This document shows, piece by piece, positions 45,263-53,494 of a DNA stretch of 64,000 nucleotides; positions within the stretch are counted from its first letter, which is position 1; each line of letters opens with the position of its first letter. Below the pieces are notes generated by a model, which saw only the letters and a list, made by a program, of their open reading frames with translations, did not search any database and had not been told where the DNA came from. Position numbers and translations under genes: made by a program. Origin of the DNA: Paenibacillus xylanilyticus (GTDB lineage Bacteria > Bacillota > Bacilli > Paenibacillales > Paenibacillaceae); contig NZ_JABMCB010000202.1 in the NCBI RefSeq assembly GCF_013359935.1, positions 248,001-312,000 on the forward strand, in the 5' to 3' direction.

Positions 45263-46150
45263 GTGAAAATCACAGTTCTCGGCTCACTCGGCAATATCAA
45301 CCGTAACTACCTCCCATCCCTAATCGCAGACGGCCACGATGTCACCGTCATCACAAGCTCCAAAGATCGTATCGCCGACATCGAAGCGCTCGGTGCCAAA
45401 CCGGCGGTCGGCTCAAACCTCGACGTCGAATTCCTCGCGCAGGCCTTTGCAGGTAGCGACGTCGTTTACCTCATGATTTCGGGAATCAATTATACCTCTG
45501 GCACCGACATGTGGCAGACCGCCATTGATCTTGCTGAAAATTATAAGGCCGCTGTGCTAAAATCAGGCGTAAAAAACGTCGTCAACCTCAGCTCAGTCGG
45601 CGCCGACAACCCAAACGCCGGCATTCTCTACAGCTATCATTTTGCAGAAGACGCGTTAAACTCGCTTGAAGGCGTGAACGTTGTCCACATCCGCCCTGTC
45701 GGCTTTTACAGCAATCTTTTTGCCGACATACAAAGCCTCAAAACCCAGCAAACCATCTTCAGTCCAATTTCAGTTGACATCCCTCAAGGCTGGGTCAGCC
45801 CCATTGATATCGCGGACGTCGCTTACGCCATGATTTCTCACACCCCAGCGGGTAAAAGCTCGAAGTTCGTAGTTAGTGACTGGGCCACAGGCAACGACTG
45901 GCTCAACGCCCTTGCTGAGAATGGTATTGAAGCCAAATACCAACCAATCCCCGTTGAAGATCTCACTGAGAATATGAAAAAAATCGGCTTCCACGAAAAC
46001 ACTGCCAACGGCTTTGCCCAAATGAACCGCGCCTGCGAGAATGCTGACGAGTTCTACACCAGCCTCCGTGCCACCGACTACCACCTCGGTAAAGTCAAGG
46101 TCGGAGACTTTGCGAAAGTTTTTGCAGACGTATATAATAAATCTGTTTAA
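45263..46150 (+). CDS. NAD(P)-binding NmrA-like protein
   Basis: The 295 residues form an NmrA-type atypical SDR: MKITVLGSLGNINRNYLPSL, KSGVKNVVNLSSVGADN and VVHIRPVGFYSNLF. Relatives reduce quinones or azo compounds or sense redox state. AAAAAGGAG precedes a GTG start by 9 nt. The coding sequence is clearly richer in G and C than its AT-rich surroundings (36 of 60 bases in the sampled stretch 45361-45420), which suggests separate ancestry. The divergent TetR gene is its likely regulator. Confidence 0.88.
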   Translation: MKITVLGSLGNINRNYLPSLIADGHDVTVITSSKDRIADIEALGAKPAVGSNLDVEFLAQAFAGSDVVYLMISGINYTSGTDMWQTAIDLAENYKAAVLKSGVKNVVNLSSVGADNPNAGILYSYHFAEDALNSLEGVNVVHIRPVGFYSNLFADIQSLKTQQTIFSPISVDIPQGWVSPIDIADVAYAMISHTPAGKSSKFVVSDWATGNDWLNALAENGIEAKYQPIPVEDLTENMKKIGFHENTANGFAQMNRACENADEFYTSLRATDYHLGKVKVGDFAKVFADVYNKSV

Positions 46151-46308
46151 ACATTCCAGAATACTGTTTATCCTGCGGATGAGAGCGCCTAAGTACGCTA
46201 TTTCTTTCGATAACTTGACCCAAAAAATCTTGAGATGGCAGCCTGTTCATCCTGCTCTAATCTCAGACCTCGCACAGGGTTTTCCTCTGACTTGGTTTTG
46301 ACATATAA

Positions 46309-46350
46309 AGAACAAAAGCTCGCTGAAGTGATAGCGAGCTTTGTTCTTTT
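46309..46350. terminator. Hairpin terminator after the NmrA-like gene
   Basis: AGAACAAAAGCTCGCT pairs with AGCGAGCTTTGTTCT (one bulge) around an 8-nt loop, followed by TTT. It lies 160 nt after the stop. Confidence 0.75.
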
Positions 46351-46417
46351 CTGATAATTCGCACAAAAAAATATCCTTAACTGTGATAAGGTTCTTATCG
46401 AATGGCTTCAAACTAAC

Positions 46418-46510
46418 CTGCCCGTTAGTTTAACAAGAGCAGCCGATCATGATGGTCAACAACTTCCCTGGTTTTTAGGAATAACTTTTCCCGTTAGCGG
46501 AATAAACGGA
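46418..46510. repeat. Composite R1 repeat copy
   Basis: CCTGCCCGTTAGTTTAACA is followed by GAGCAGCCGATCATGATGGT (a degenerate form of the AAAGCAGC hairpin), a GGTTTTTAGGAATA spacer and a second core CCCGTTAGCGGAATAAACGG (46490-46509). The same order appears at 33225-33316. Confidence 0.6.
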
Positions 46511-46537
46511 TTAGAGACGGTATTAGTTGTCGGATAC

Positions 46538-47425
46538 TTAAATTGTCTGTTTGGATATCTTCCCGAAATATCCTTCAACTATTTCACGGAATTCGAGAGC
46601 AGCCCGCGAAATGTACCGACTCCTGTGCCATAACAAAGCGATCTCCCGTACCAATTCATGATTTTCTACTTTGAGATATTTGATATGTTCCCAAGAAATC
46701 TTTGCCGTACTTGGTATAAAAGCTATGCCAATTCCCGCTTCCACTAGAGAAATTAGCCTTGCGGGTTCATCTCCTTCATACACATACGTAGGTACAAATC
46801 CAACCGATTTGCATATAGAATCCACCAGATCGCGAGTACCGTAGCCTCTTTTTACACCAACAAAACATTCATCCCTTAGCTCAGTTAAAGATATGCTGTT
46901 TCGGTCAGCAAGCCGATGCCCTTTGGGAACAGCTACAAGAATCGGGTCGATGAACATGATTTGACATTCAATGTCTTCCCCTTGAATAGGAGGTGAGGAC
47001 AAGCAAAAATCAACCTCTCCTCTATGAAGAAGCGTAACCATTTCCTGTGTGGTGAGCATTTGCACATGAAACTGGATATCGGGTCGCTTGTTCCTAAACT
47101 CTCGAAGGATCTGTGGCAATGTGCTTGCGGTGGTCACCGCCAATTCGAGTGTTCCATGTTCTGGGCTAGACAAATCGCTAATCTCCTGCTTTCCCTGTTC
47201 CAATTCAAACAACGCCCTTTCTGCACGGCGATAGAATTTGCTTCCAAACTCATTCAATCGGAGTTTCCTCCCTATTCTATCGAATAACGGAACTCCCAAG
47301 TCCTCCTCCAAGCGCCCAATCGTTTTGCTTAGTGACGATTGAGTGACATGCAGACTTCGTGCTGCTTCGGTCATATGTTCCAAACGCGCTACCTCGAGAA
47401 AATATCTCAGTTGAAGAAGTTCCAT
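46538..47425 (-). CDS. LysR-family transcriptional regulator
   Basis: The N-terminal winged helix is standard LysR: LLQLRYFLEVARLEHMTEAA, then SLHVTQSSLSKTIGRLEEDL and GVPLFDRIGRK. The co-inducer domain follows (residues 90-295). GGAGG lies 7 nt before the ATG at 47425; the ATG at 47443 has no site. It is divergent from an MFS exporter, 115 nt away, and probably regulates it. Confidence 0.9.
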   Translation of the reverse strand: MELLQLRYFLEVARLEHMTEAARSLHVTQSSLSKTIGRLEEDLGVPLFDRIGRKLRLNEFGSKFYRRAERALFELEQGKQEISDLSSPEHGTLELAVTTASTLPQILREFRNKRPDIQFHVQMLTTQEMVTLLHRGEVDFCLSSPPIQGEDIECQIMFIDPILVAVPKGHRLADRNSISLTELRDECFVGVKRGYGTRDLVDSICKSVGFVPTYVYEGDEPARLISLVEAGIGIAFIPSTAKISWEHIKYLKVENHELVREIALLWHRSRYISRAALEFREIVEGYFGKISKQTI

Positions 47426-47456
47426 TTTACACCCTCCACTCATTCCCTTGAGTCAA

Positions 47457-47500
47457 TGAAATCATAACATAAAATGCATTGGAATAAATAAATGATTTCA
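47457..47500. promoter_or_regulatory. Inverted repeat in the LysR/MFS divergent promoter
   Basis: TGAAATCAT (47457-47465) and ATGATTTCA (47492-47500) are perfect inverted arms 26 nt apart in the 115-nt space between the two starts. The spacing could suit two LysR dimers or a looped site; no classical T-N11-A box was certain. Confidence 0.5.
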
Positions 47501-47540
47501 AGTACGATGATGACACTAATATACAAAGTGGGGGATTGAA

Positions 47541-48929
47541 ATGAGTATTCGCAGTAGGTGGTTGATGATTTCCGTTGGACTAGGGATTTTATTGAACCCA
47601 TTGAATTCTTCAATGGTTTCAGTTGCTATTCCAAGGCTGCAAAATGTGTTCCATCTCGACTTTACAGTGGTATCCTGGATTATTTTTTCGTTCTACATTG
47701 CGAGTGCTATCGCTCAACCTATCATGGGAAAAGCCAGTGATTTATTTGGTAGGAGGAGGATATTTCTTAGCGGGCTTGTTGTATCCTTCGTTGCATCATT
47801 ATTAGCTCCACTATCCCCAAACTTTGGATGGCTCATCGTGTTCCGCATTGTGCAATCCATCGGAACAAGCATGATGGTTGCAGTTGGAATGGCCATTGTG
47901 CGAATTCATATTATAGAGAAACAAGCGACTGCACTGTCAGTTTTGTCTATATTCCTATCCGGAGCGGCTGCGATTGGCCCCTTTATTGGCGGGGTCATCA
48001 TTCACTGGTGGGGCTGGCCTTCTATCTTTTTGGTTAATATTCCGTTCGTGATGACAAGCTTTCTATTAGCTTGGAGGCATATTCCAAAGGATAGTCCGTC
48101 TACGACCTCCAATGTTCGCAACATGTCCTTTCGCAAATGGTATGATTTGATTGATGCGTCAGGAGTTCTGCTATTCACCGTGGGTCTGGTTGCTCTGCTC
48201 GTTGGATTATTGTCCGCAAAATCATCTGGTCAAATCTCATTAAGTAACGTTATTGTCGCGCTGATTGGCTTCGTTGGACTGGGAGCTTTCGTGCGACATG
48301 AGTTAAAAGCGAAGTCACCCTTTATTCCTTTACGCACATTCGCTAAATATCCTGCAATGACTTGGGTCAATGTCGAATTCATGGTCGTTAATTTGCTTTA
48401 TTACTCTCTCTTTTTCGGGCTTCCGTCCTACTTGCAAATCGTACGTCATGTCAGCGAGTTCCATACCGGGATGCTCATGCTATGCTTAGGCTTGTGCTCT
48501 CTCGTTGCTTCTCCAATGGCAGGACGATGGATCGATAAATCAGGACCTCGACCAGCATTGCTTATGTCCGGAATCCTGATGACATTTGGGTCCGTGTGGA
48601 TCGTGACACTGGATCAGACTACACCGGTTATCAGTGTGTGTCTGGCCTTAGCTGCATTCGGTATTAGCAACGGGTTGAACAGTGTCGCTATGCAGGCAGC
48701 CTTATTCAAAAGTTCACCAAAAGAAATTATAGGTGTAGCATCTGGAATTTTTAACACCTCAAGATACCTGGGAACCATTCTCTCTTCATTACTGATTAGC
48801 AGCGTAATGGGAGATAACTTCAGCTTCGAAGGATTTCGAATACTTGGGATAATCCTCACGTTAATTGCATTGTCCTTGGTATTCATAAATTGGCGGCACA
48901 AGGAGTCAATGCAGTTGCATGAGTCCTAG
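47541..48929 (+). CDS. MFS drug-type efflux transporter (EmrB/QacA-like)
   Basis: The 462 residues show 12-14 hydrophobic helices. Family marks are LNPLNSSMVSVAIPRLQNVF (first helix and motif D), GKASDLFGRRRIFLSGLVVS (motif A) and SGAAAIGPFIGGVI (motif C, antiporter). A proton-coupled exporter of small toxic compounds is likely. GTGGGGGA lies 6 nt before the ATG. It is divergent from the LysR gene, and its stop overlaps the start of a broken DJ-1/PfpI-type gene. Confidence 0.9.
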   Translation: MSIRSRWLMISVGLGILLNPLNSSMVSVAIPRLQNVFHLDFTVVSWIIFSFYIASAIAQPIMGKASDLFGRRRIFLSGLVVSFVASLLAPLSPNFGWLIVFRIVQSIGTSMMVAVGMAIVRIHIIEKQATALSVLSIFLSGAAAIGPFIGGVIIHWWGWPSIFLVNIPFVMTSFLLAWRHIPKDSPSTTSNVRNMSFRKWYDLIDASGVLLFTVGLVALLVGLLSAKSSGQISLSNVIVALIGFVGLGAFVRHELKAKSPFIPLRTFAKYPAMTWVNVEFMVVNLLYYSLFFGLPSYLQIVRHVSEFHTGMLMLCLGLCSLVASPMAGRWIDKSGPRPALLMSGILMTFGSVWIVTLDQTTPVISVCLALAAFGISNGLNSVAMQAALFKSSPKEIIGVASGIFNTSRYLGTILSSLLISSVMGDNFSFEGFRILGIILTLIALSLVFINWRHKESMQLHES

Positions 48930-49557
48930 TTATCTGACAGATGTAAATTATCCTCCGTTCCCTCAACAGAAAGCGGCAGCTGATCGTGAGAATCGGCTAC
49001 CGTATTATCTTGTTGAGCCGCAAGATGTGTTAGAACCTGATCGTTCCGGGATTATTGTTTTCCTGGCGCTTCGGGGAAGCCAGCGGGGAACACCGCAGAT
49101 GCTATTCCCAACATATTAAGGCAGGCTAAGGATTCGAGATTAACAACGATGATGAAACAAGCTATGAAAAATAAAGACGTTACGGTGGCTACCGTGTGTG
49201 GAGGTTCATTGCTGCTGGCTATGGATGGTTTATTGAAAGATAAATATGCAGTCACCAATCAAATAGGCATGGGTGCACTAGGAGCTCTCGGTGCAATTCC
49301 GGTTAATGCAAGAATCGTGGAAGATGGCCCTCGTTTGGTAACTGGCGGAGGTGTTACTTCTGGACTTGATGTGGCCTTGTATTTGGTTGAGCGTGAAGTC
49401 GGACCACAGATTGCGAATGCCATAGAGAAGTTATTCGAGTACGAGCGTAGAGGAACGGTGTGGCAAGCACGGCATACCGCCGATTAACTTTGAGACGAGC
49501 CAGGAAACGTCTAAAAAAGAGCAACTGTCTGCACCGGAGAAAAAAGTCGAGAAGTGA
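48919..49557 (+). pseudogene. DJ-1/PfpI-family protein, decayed by frameshifts
   Basis: Three frames carry consecutive parts of one protein: ENRLPYYLVEPQDVLEPD and GIIVF; then GASGKPAGNTADAIPNILRQ through VATVCGGSLLLAMDGLL (nucleophile elbow Cys) to VTSGLDVALYLVEREVGPQI and FEYERRGTVW; then GIPPINFETSQETSKKEQLS to the TGA at 49555-49557. Frame changes lie near 49065 and 49475. The usual N-terminal strand of the family is also missing. It follows the MFS gene with overlapping stop and start, so it was probably the third member of that locus. Confidence 0.75.
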
Positions 49558-49616
49558 GGAATCGAGCATAAGTTGCAATGTAACATGTCGTTTCATCTAA
49601 TCGGTAATCGGTATAT

Positions 49617-49633
49617 GTTCTTGTCCCTCGGCA
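49617..49633. repeat. Dispersed repeat R2 copy
   Basis: GTTCTTGTCCCTCGGCA matches the R2 core with one change. It is preceded by TAATCGGTAATCGGTATAT, similar to the ATCGATAAT stretches before the copies at 51620 and 55967. Confidence 0.6.
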
Positions 49634-49696
49634 GTTGTTCATATCACGACACACTAATCCCTTTTTATACACACCAGATAGCATCAGCGCTCATTA

Positions 49697-49843
49697 TTAC
49701 CACCTTAAAATCTCTTTCACTAGCTTCATATATACTAGTGCACGGACAGTTAGGAAAGTTGCAACCAGTGAAACCAATGTATCAATCTCTTTCTCAGTTA
49801 GAAATTCTGCAAGGTGATCTGCTGTACGAACCTCCTTATCCAT
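49697..49843 (-). CDS. Small protein coupled to the NmrA-like gene, unknown
   Basis: The ATG overlaps the NmrA-like gene's TAA by one base (TAATG). The 48-residue product begins MDKEVRTADHLAEFLTEKEI and continues DTLVSLVATFLTVRALVY. It looks like the C-terminal part of a larger helical protein or a real small coupled protein. No family is recognised. Confidence 0.35.
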   Translation of the reverse strand: MDKEVRTADHLAEFLTEKEIDTLVSLVATFLTVRALVYMKLVKEILRW

Positions 49844-50463
49844 TAGTAAGAAATGCCTACACGAGACTTGACATAAGAGTCATCTTTAATTAGATTGTAC
49901 GTGAATTCGGCTGTATCCCTCACGGATATTTCAGTGCCACCTTCAGGTAGAACATCTCGCTCCACACGGTATACGCCTACATGTACTCCATCCGTTAAAT
50001 ATGGAGGACACACAATCGTCCATTCCAGTGTTGAAACTTGAAGCATCATATATACTCGATGATGCTCTTCTGCTGCACGGGTGGATTTACGTCTGGATTC
50101 ACTGGATTGATATCGTAGAACACTCGGAGACAGTTTGCTTTGTAGGATACCAGCTGTTCCTATAGTAATGATTCGTTTTATTCCTTCATCACGCATTGCA
50201 TCAATGATTAACGGCATACTTTCGGATAGCGTATTGGTACCATCCGTATTCAGTGCACTAATAACGACATCGGCTCCATGGAAAGCACGCATAATATCCT
50301 CTCGATTCAATACATTACCTTGAATGATTGTTAAATTTTTATCATGAGACTGGCATTTTTCCGGATTACGAACCAGTACAGTTACATGATGTTGATCCTT
50401 AAGCGCGTTGGCAACGATATGACTCCCAACACGTCCAGATGCACCTAATACTAAAATTTGCAT
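49843..50463 (-). CDS. NAD(P)-binding NmrA-like reductase
   Basis: The 206-residue atypical SDR begins MQILVLGASGRVGSHIVANA and has the GADVVISALNTDG loop, RIITIGTAGI and STLEWTIVCPPYLTDG. Function is unknown; relatives are quinone or flavin reductases. GGAGGTGG lies about 12 nt before the ATG. A small frame follows with TAATG coupling. Confidence 0.87.
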   Translation of the reverse strand: MQILVLGASGRVGSHIVANALKDQHHVTVLVRNPEKCQSHDKNLTIIQGNVLNREDIMRAFHGADVVISALNTDGTNTLSESMPLIIDAMRDEGIKRIITIGTAGILQSKLSPSVLRYQSSESRRKSTRAAEEHHRVYMMLQVSTLEWTIVCPPYLTDGVHVGVYRVERDVLPEGGTEISVRDTAEFTYNLIKDDSYVKSRVGISY

Positions 50464-50599
50464 AAATAACTAATCCACCTCCAAGTTCTGTAATATCAAC
50501 ACAATCTTTTCCGCCACTCAGGCGGCAATAAGATCACTGAATTATAAGTATCAACAGTATGATAACAAAATCAATATTAGACAGCTAATTCTAAAAACG

Positions 50600-50623
50600 A
50601 AGAGCCGCTTATTCGCGGCTCTT
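50600..50623 (-). terminator. Terminator hairpin
   Basis: AAGAGCCGC (50600-50608) pairs perfectly with GCGGCTCTT (50615-50623), followed on the minus strand by CGTTTTTAG. It would end the small minus-strand genes at 50712-50989. Confidence 0.75.
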
Positions 50624-50711
50624 GTGAACATCAACTAATGAATCATCAACATCTGCAAGATAACTGTTGAAACACAAGTTTGATTTAACTTGCAATCCAC
50701 AAATGCACTAA

Positions 50712-50852
50712 TTATTTTTCGAACAAACTTCCTCCATCGCTTTGGATCACATCTTTAAACCAATATAATGACTTTTTACGATAGTGTTCCAATGTACCTG
50801 CCGTCATCATGACTTCGTCCCCAGGTTCAAAGTCATACCCGAAAAACGTCAT
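50712..50852 (-). CDS. Small ORF, 46 residues, coupled to an upstream remnant
   Basis: The product begins MTFFGYDFEPGDEVMMTAGT and ends KDVIQSDGGSLFEK. Its ATG overlaps the stop of the upstream frame (ATGA). The residues look protein-like and a terminator follows, but the family is unknown and it may be a fragment left after a frameshift in a longer gene. Confidence 0.4.
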   Translation of the reverse strand: MTFFGYDFEPGDEVMMTAGTLEHYRKKSLYWFKDVIQSDGGSLFEK

Positions 50853-50989
50853 CTTTCCATTTCGTTCTCAGCAGTACTGTAAGGATGGGTCTGGTCACAA
50901 TATTTGCCTGCAAATAATCCTTCACCAACCGGATAAATCTCAATATGAAGATTGCCGGCGAATCTCGTAAAGTACAGCCGTTCATCTTT
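50849..50989 (-). pseudogene. Remnant frame upstream of the coupled small ORF
   Basis: A 46-codon frame without a start reads RLYFTRFAGNLHIEIYPVGE then GLFAGKYCDQTHPYSTAENE before TGA. It is protein-like but begins right after a stop codon, so the 5' part of the gene is lost. The family is not recognised. Confidence 0.4.
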
Positions 50990-51073
50990 TCAATTTTAAT
51001 CTCATCTATTAAATGAGCATCCTGCTAACCTGCAAAATGCTCATTTATTTGAATGTAATTTGATATTCGATTT

Positions 51074-51520
51074 CTACAAATTCCATTCATATCGAATATC
51101 AGGTAAGTTCTCTTCATTTTCTTGTCCTCTACCAATCATTTTAAATCCATTTTTCTCATAAAATCTTTGGGCATTTTTATTAACTTCAAATGTATATAAA
51201 GTTAAGTTTCCATTTGCTTGTGCTTTTGCTTTATTAAGCAAGGTTCGCCCTATTCCATTGTCTTGATAATCATTATGAATATAAAGTTGGCTTATCTCCG
51301 TTTCACTATAGGCAATCATTCCAACTACTTTTTCATCAATTAACGCTAAATCTATTTGATACTGTTTAGATAGTATATGATTTAAAAAATATAGATGGTT
51401 TTCGAAGCTATGGATTTCAGCCTGACCAATTGCCCGTTCCTTACTATCTCTCCACATTTTCACTGTATGTTCAGCATACTTGGGATTATAGTTGGATACT
51501 TTAATTTCAAGTTTGTTCAT
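51074..51520 (-). CDS. GNAT-family N-acetyltransferase
   Basis: The 148-residue protein has the GNAT core: KVVGMIAYSETEISQLYIHN, then the acetyl-CoA loop DYQDNGIGRTLLNKAKAQA (Q/RxxGxG/A form) and NKNAQRFYEKNGFKMIGRG. The substrate is unknown. AAGGCGG lies 7 nt before the ATG. The gene is AT-rich and stands alone between repeats. Confidence 0.9.
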   Translation of the reverse strand: MNKLEIKVSNYNPKYAEHTVKMWRDSKERAIGQAEIHSFENHLYFLNHILSKQYQIDLALIDEKVVGMIAYSETEISQLYIHNDYQDNGIGRTLLNKAKAQANGNLTLYTFEVNKNAQRFYEKNGFKMIGRGQENEENLPDIRYEWNL

Positions 51521-51562
51521 TAATATACCGCCTTAGATAGAAAGTTTTTTATTAGTAAAGTT

Positions 51563-51660
51563 CCCATTAGCTTAATGAATTAGTAAAACAAAACATGACT
51601 AATCGATAATTTGGAACATGTTCTTGTCCTTCGACATTATCAAAATTTAAGAACAAGAAC
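51563..51660. repeat. Adjacent R1 and R2 repeat copies
   Basis: CCCATTAGCTTAATGAAT (51563-51580) is an R1 core. GTTCTTGTCCTTCGACA (51620-51636) is R2, and ACAAGAAC (51653-51660) forms an inverted repeat with its first 8 bases. Confidence 0.65.
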
Positions 51661-51703
51661 TTGTACTGATTGCCTTCGTACTCTGTTCCATTCCATAATG
51701 AAG

Positions 51704-51733
51704 AACCTCAGCTGGGTTAACCGAGCTGAGGTT
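51704..51733 (-). terminator. Hairpin downstream of the small exported peptide gene
   Basis: AACCTCAGCT (51704-51713) pairs perfectly with AGCTGAGGTT (51724-51733). It stands 10 nt after the extended stop of the minus-strand peptide gene; the following minus-strand bases are CTTCATTATGG, so it is a weak terminator or a processed hairpin. Confidence 0.6.
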
Positions 51734-51743
51734 AATGTATTTA

Positions 51744-52017
51744 CTATTTTTGTTCATTTCTATCATTGGCTTTTACCACTGTGGTGTCTTTTCTTTTGAT
51801 TCCGTTGACTTTCGCATCAGGTGCTTCGAATACCCCTAAATGGGGACTACTAGAGTCGCAACTAGCTTCTTCATTTAATAACTTCAACCTTTTTATCCCC
51901 TGCTGACTTCGCTACATCTAACGTTGTTTTACCTTGGATAGCGACTATGACGCCAGTAGCCAGCATAGAAACGATTAGAGTTGCGCTGAGGGCTGTGGAA
52001 ATTTTCTTCTTGACCAT
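51744..52017 (-). pseudogene. Small exported peptide precursor, frameshifted
   Basis: GGAGG stands 7 nt before the ATG at 52017. The first frame gives 48 residues with a clear signal sequence (MVKKKISTALSATLIVSMLA, then TGVIVAIQG) and stops at 51871-51873. Dropping one A from the AAA just before that stop would continue the protein as NEEASCDSSSPHLGVFEAPD and AKVNGIKRKDTTVVKANDRN to a TAG at 51744-51746, about 90 residues in all. A single Cys is present. The family is not recognised; an exported signalling or antimicrobial peptide is possible. Confidence 0.55.
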
Positions 52018-52251
52018 AACCATACCTCCGGTATCTATTATGTAAAAAGCAACTCAAGACGATGACAAGCCGCGGGTAATACTACGAAAAGTGAATTGCA
52101 TTATTTAACTTTTTTCTTTATATTCCACCTGGTGATTGTATTATAACGTACTTACAATGATTGTAAAAGAATTCTTTCCCTTGTATTCAATAAAGTTGTA
52201 GCTTTCTTAGTTGAGGACAATCATACAGGAACTTTCCATTAAGCTAACCTG
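52018..52251. other. AT-rich promoter gap
   Basis: This stretch precedes the exported-peptide gene on the minus strand and lies beyond the 3' end of the 68-residue membrane protein gene. An R1 core (CCCGTTAGCTTAATAAA, 52252-52268) begins at its end and overlaps that gene's stop codon. No other feature is supported. Confidence 0.4.
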
Positions 52252-52255
52252 CCCG

Positions 52256-52462
52256 TTAGCTTAATAAATACATCAATCCAGCAACTGCAAACGAGCAGAC
52301 ACCTGCTAAAGCAGACCATGTAGCAACTTTCTTCTTTATTTCGCGGTCTTCCTTAGACTCTGAATAAAAATTACCTCTTTGTTGGTAACCAGTCGTCCAT
52401 GCTCCAATGCTAAGTCCAGAAACAACAATGAGAATGATCCCTTGATAAATAAAAAAATTCAT
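52256..52462 (-). CDS. Small membrane protein (DUF5316-like)
   Basis: The 68 residues have two membrane helices (IYQGIILIVVSGLSIGAW and TWSALAGVCSFAVAGLMYLL) joined by a charged loop RGNFYSESKEDREIKKK. This arrangement resembles small Firmicute proteins I recall as DUF5316. GGAAGGAAG lies about 8 nt before the ATG. Its last codons are formed by a dispersed R1 repeat copy (52252-52268). Function is unknown. Confidence 0.7.
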   Translation of the reverse strand: MNFFIYQGIILIVVSGLSIGAWTTGYQQRGNFYSESKEDREIKKKVATWSALAGVCSFAVAGLMYLLS

Positions 52463-52559
52463 ATTTCATCTTCCTTCCCAATCACCCTTGTTTTTAATAA
52501 AACGTTTATCATAGTAAAGGTTGCAAGCGAAGAAGTGAAGTTCTATTTAAGTTAAACTT

Positions 52560-52575
52560 CCCGTTAGCTTAATGA
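52560..52575. repeat. Dispersed repeat R1 copy
   Basis: CCCGTTAGCTTAATGA is an exact match to the R1 core. Confidence 0.65.
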
Positions 52576-52666
52576 TGCTATCGTATATTACCTTTCTATT
52601 TAATTGTCCCTACATATAAGTGTAACATCAGGACATTCTTAATATGAGGTGTTAGACCTGAGTAAA

Positions 52667-52935
52667 ATGTTCTTAATCGTTCTATTGACTTTAAGTGTTA
52701 TGGGAACGCTTTCAGAAATACGTACGAGCGATTATGAAATCAAGACAAATTACAATATGGATCACAACTGGATCAAACTCCCTACGCAAATCGGATCCAT
52801 GACACAGAATTAATTACAAGGAATGAAATAGGAAAAATTAGCTTTTGGCTAGTCCCAATGGGGATTTCTAATTGGAAATTTAGAACCTTATTAGGTATAG
52901 ATGATAATGGTACAGATGGATGGAGATTAGAGTGA
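52667..52935 (+). pseudogene. Small unknown protein, frameshifted
   Basis: The first frame gives 48 residues (MFLIVLLTLSVMGTLSEIRT, then YNMDHNWIKLPTQIGS) and stops at 52811. Just before the stop the next frame continues HDTELITRNEIGKISFWLVP and GISNWKFRTLLGIDDNGTDG, to a TGA at 52933-52935. Together they make about 90 residues with an N-terminal hydrophobic anchor. The family is unknown. Confidence 0.5.
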
Positions 52936-53042
52936 TTAGAGTGGTAATTCTTTAAAATACTCAAACTATCCAACTTAGATCCTAGTCACTAATATATCTC
53001 TGATAGGGCCTTAAAAGTTGATCAGATTTGCTCTGAAAATCA

Positions 53043-53288
53043 CTATTTAAACACGGGATCTATTGAACTCTCCTCCATTTTATTTGCCGTATACCTCAAA
53101 AGCATAATGTCCTGCTTGTACTCCTTTGGGCATCCATTGTATATGATTTTTACATACCTCCCATTCGCTTCAAAGCGGTCCCACTCGTATTTGTTCACAT
53201 GATGTCTGTCCAGTCTGGTTCGAAACGACACTCCAATTGATTCCATCGCTTGACCTATTACTGAGATTGCGTTGGGGGTTGGATTCAA
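53043..53288 (-). CDS. Hypothetical protein, probably 5'-truncated
   Basis: The 81-residue frame (TTG start, no clear ribosome site) contains NKYEWDRFEANGRYVKIIYN and ends EESSIDPVFK. The composition looks like real protein. Its first codons overlap an AraC-type remnant on the opposite strand, so the true 5' end was probably lost in the rearrangement. Confidence 0.4.
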   Translation of the reverse strand: MNPTPNAISVIGQAMESIGVSFRTRLDRHHVNKYEWDRFEANGRYVKIIYNGCPKEYKQDIMLLRYTANKMEESSIDPVFK

Positions 53289-53427
53289 TACGCCGGACTA
53301 TTTCTCCCCTCGTTTCACCAGCTACTATGGTCTCAGTCCTACGAACTATCGAAGGAAATTTAAAAGAAGGGGTATATTGATCACAGAGTTAAGAACCATA
53401 CCAAGTAGGTGTTACTTCAACAACTGA
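53254..53427 (+). pseudogene. C-terminal stub of an AraC-family regulator
   Basis: The frame reads PITEIALGVGFNTPDYFSPR and FTSYYGLSPTNYRRKFKRRG before a TGA at 53425. It is the second helix-turn-helix of an AraC protein (compare EIAxxVGFxxxSYFxxxFKKxxGxxPxxYR). All upstream parts are missing; a stop codon lies just before it. Confidence 0.75.
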
Positions 53428-53494
53428 CAAAATGAGAAAAAACATTGTATATCCGACATATTGCCCGAAGTTTTTAAAAACAGGAGGAACATCT

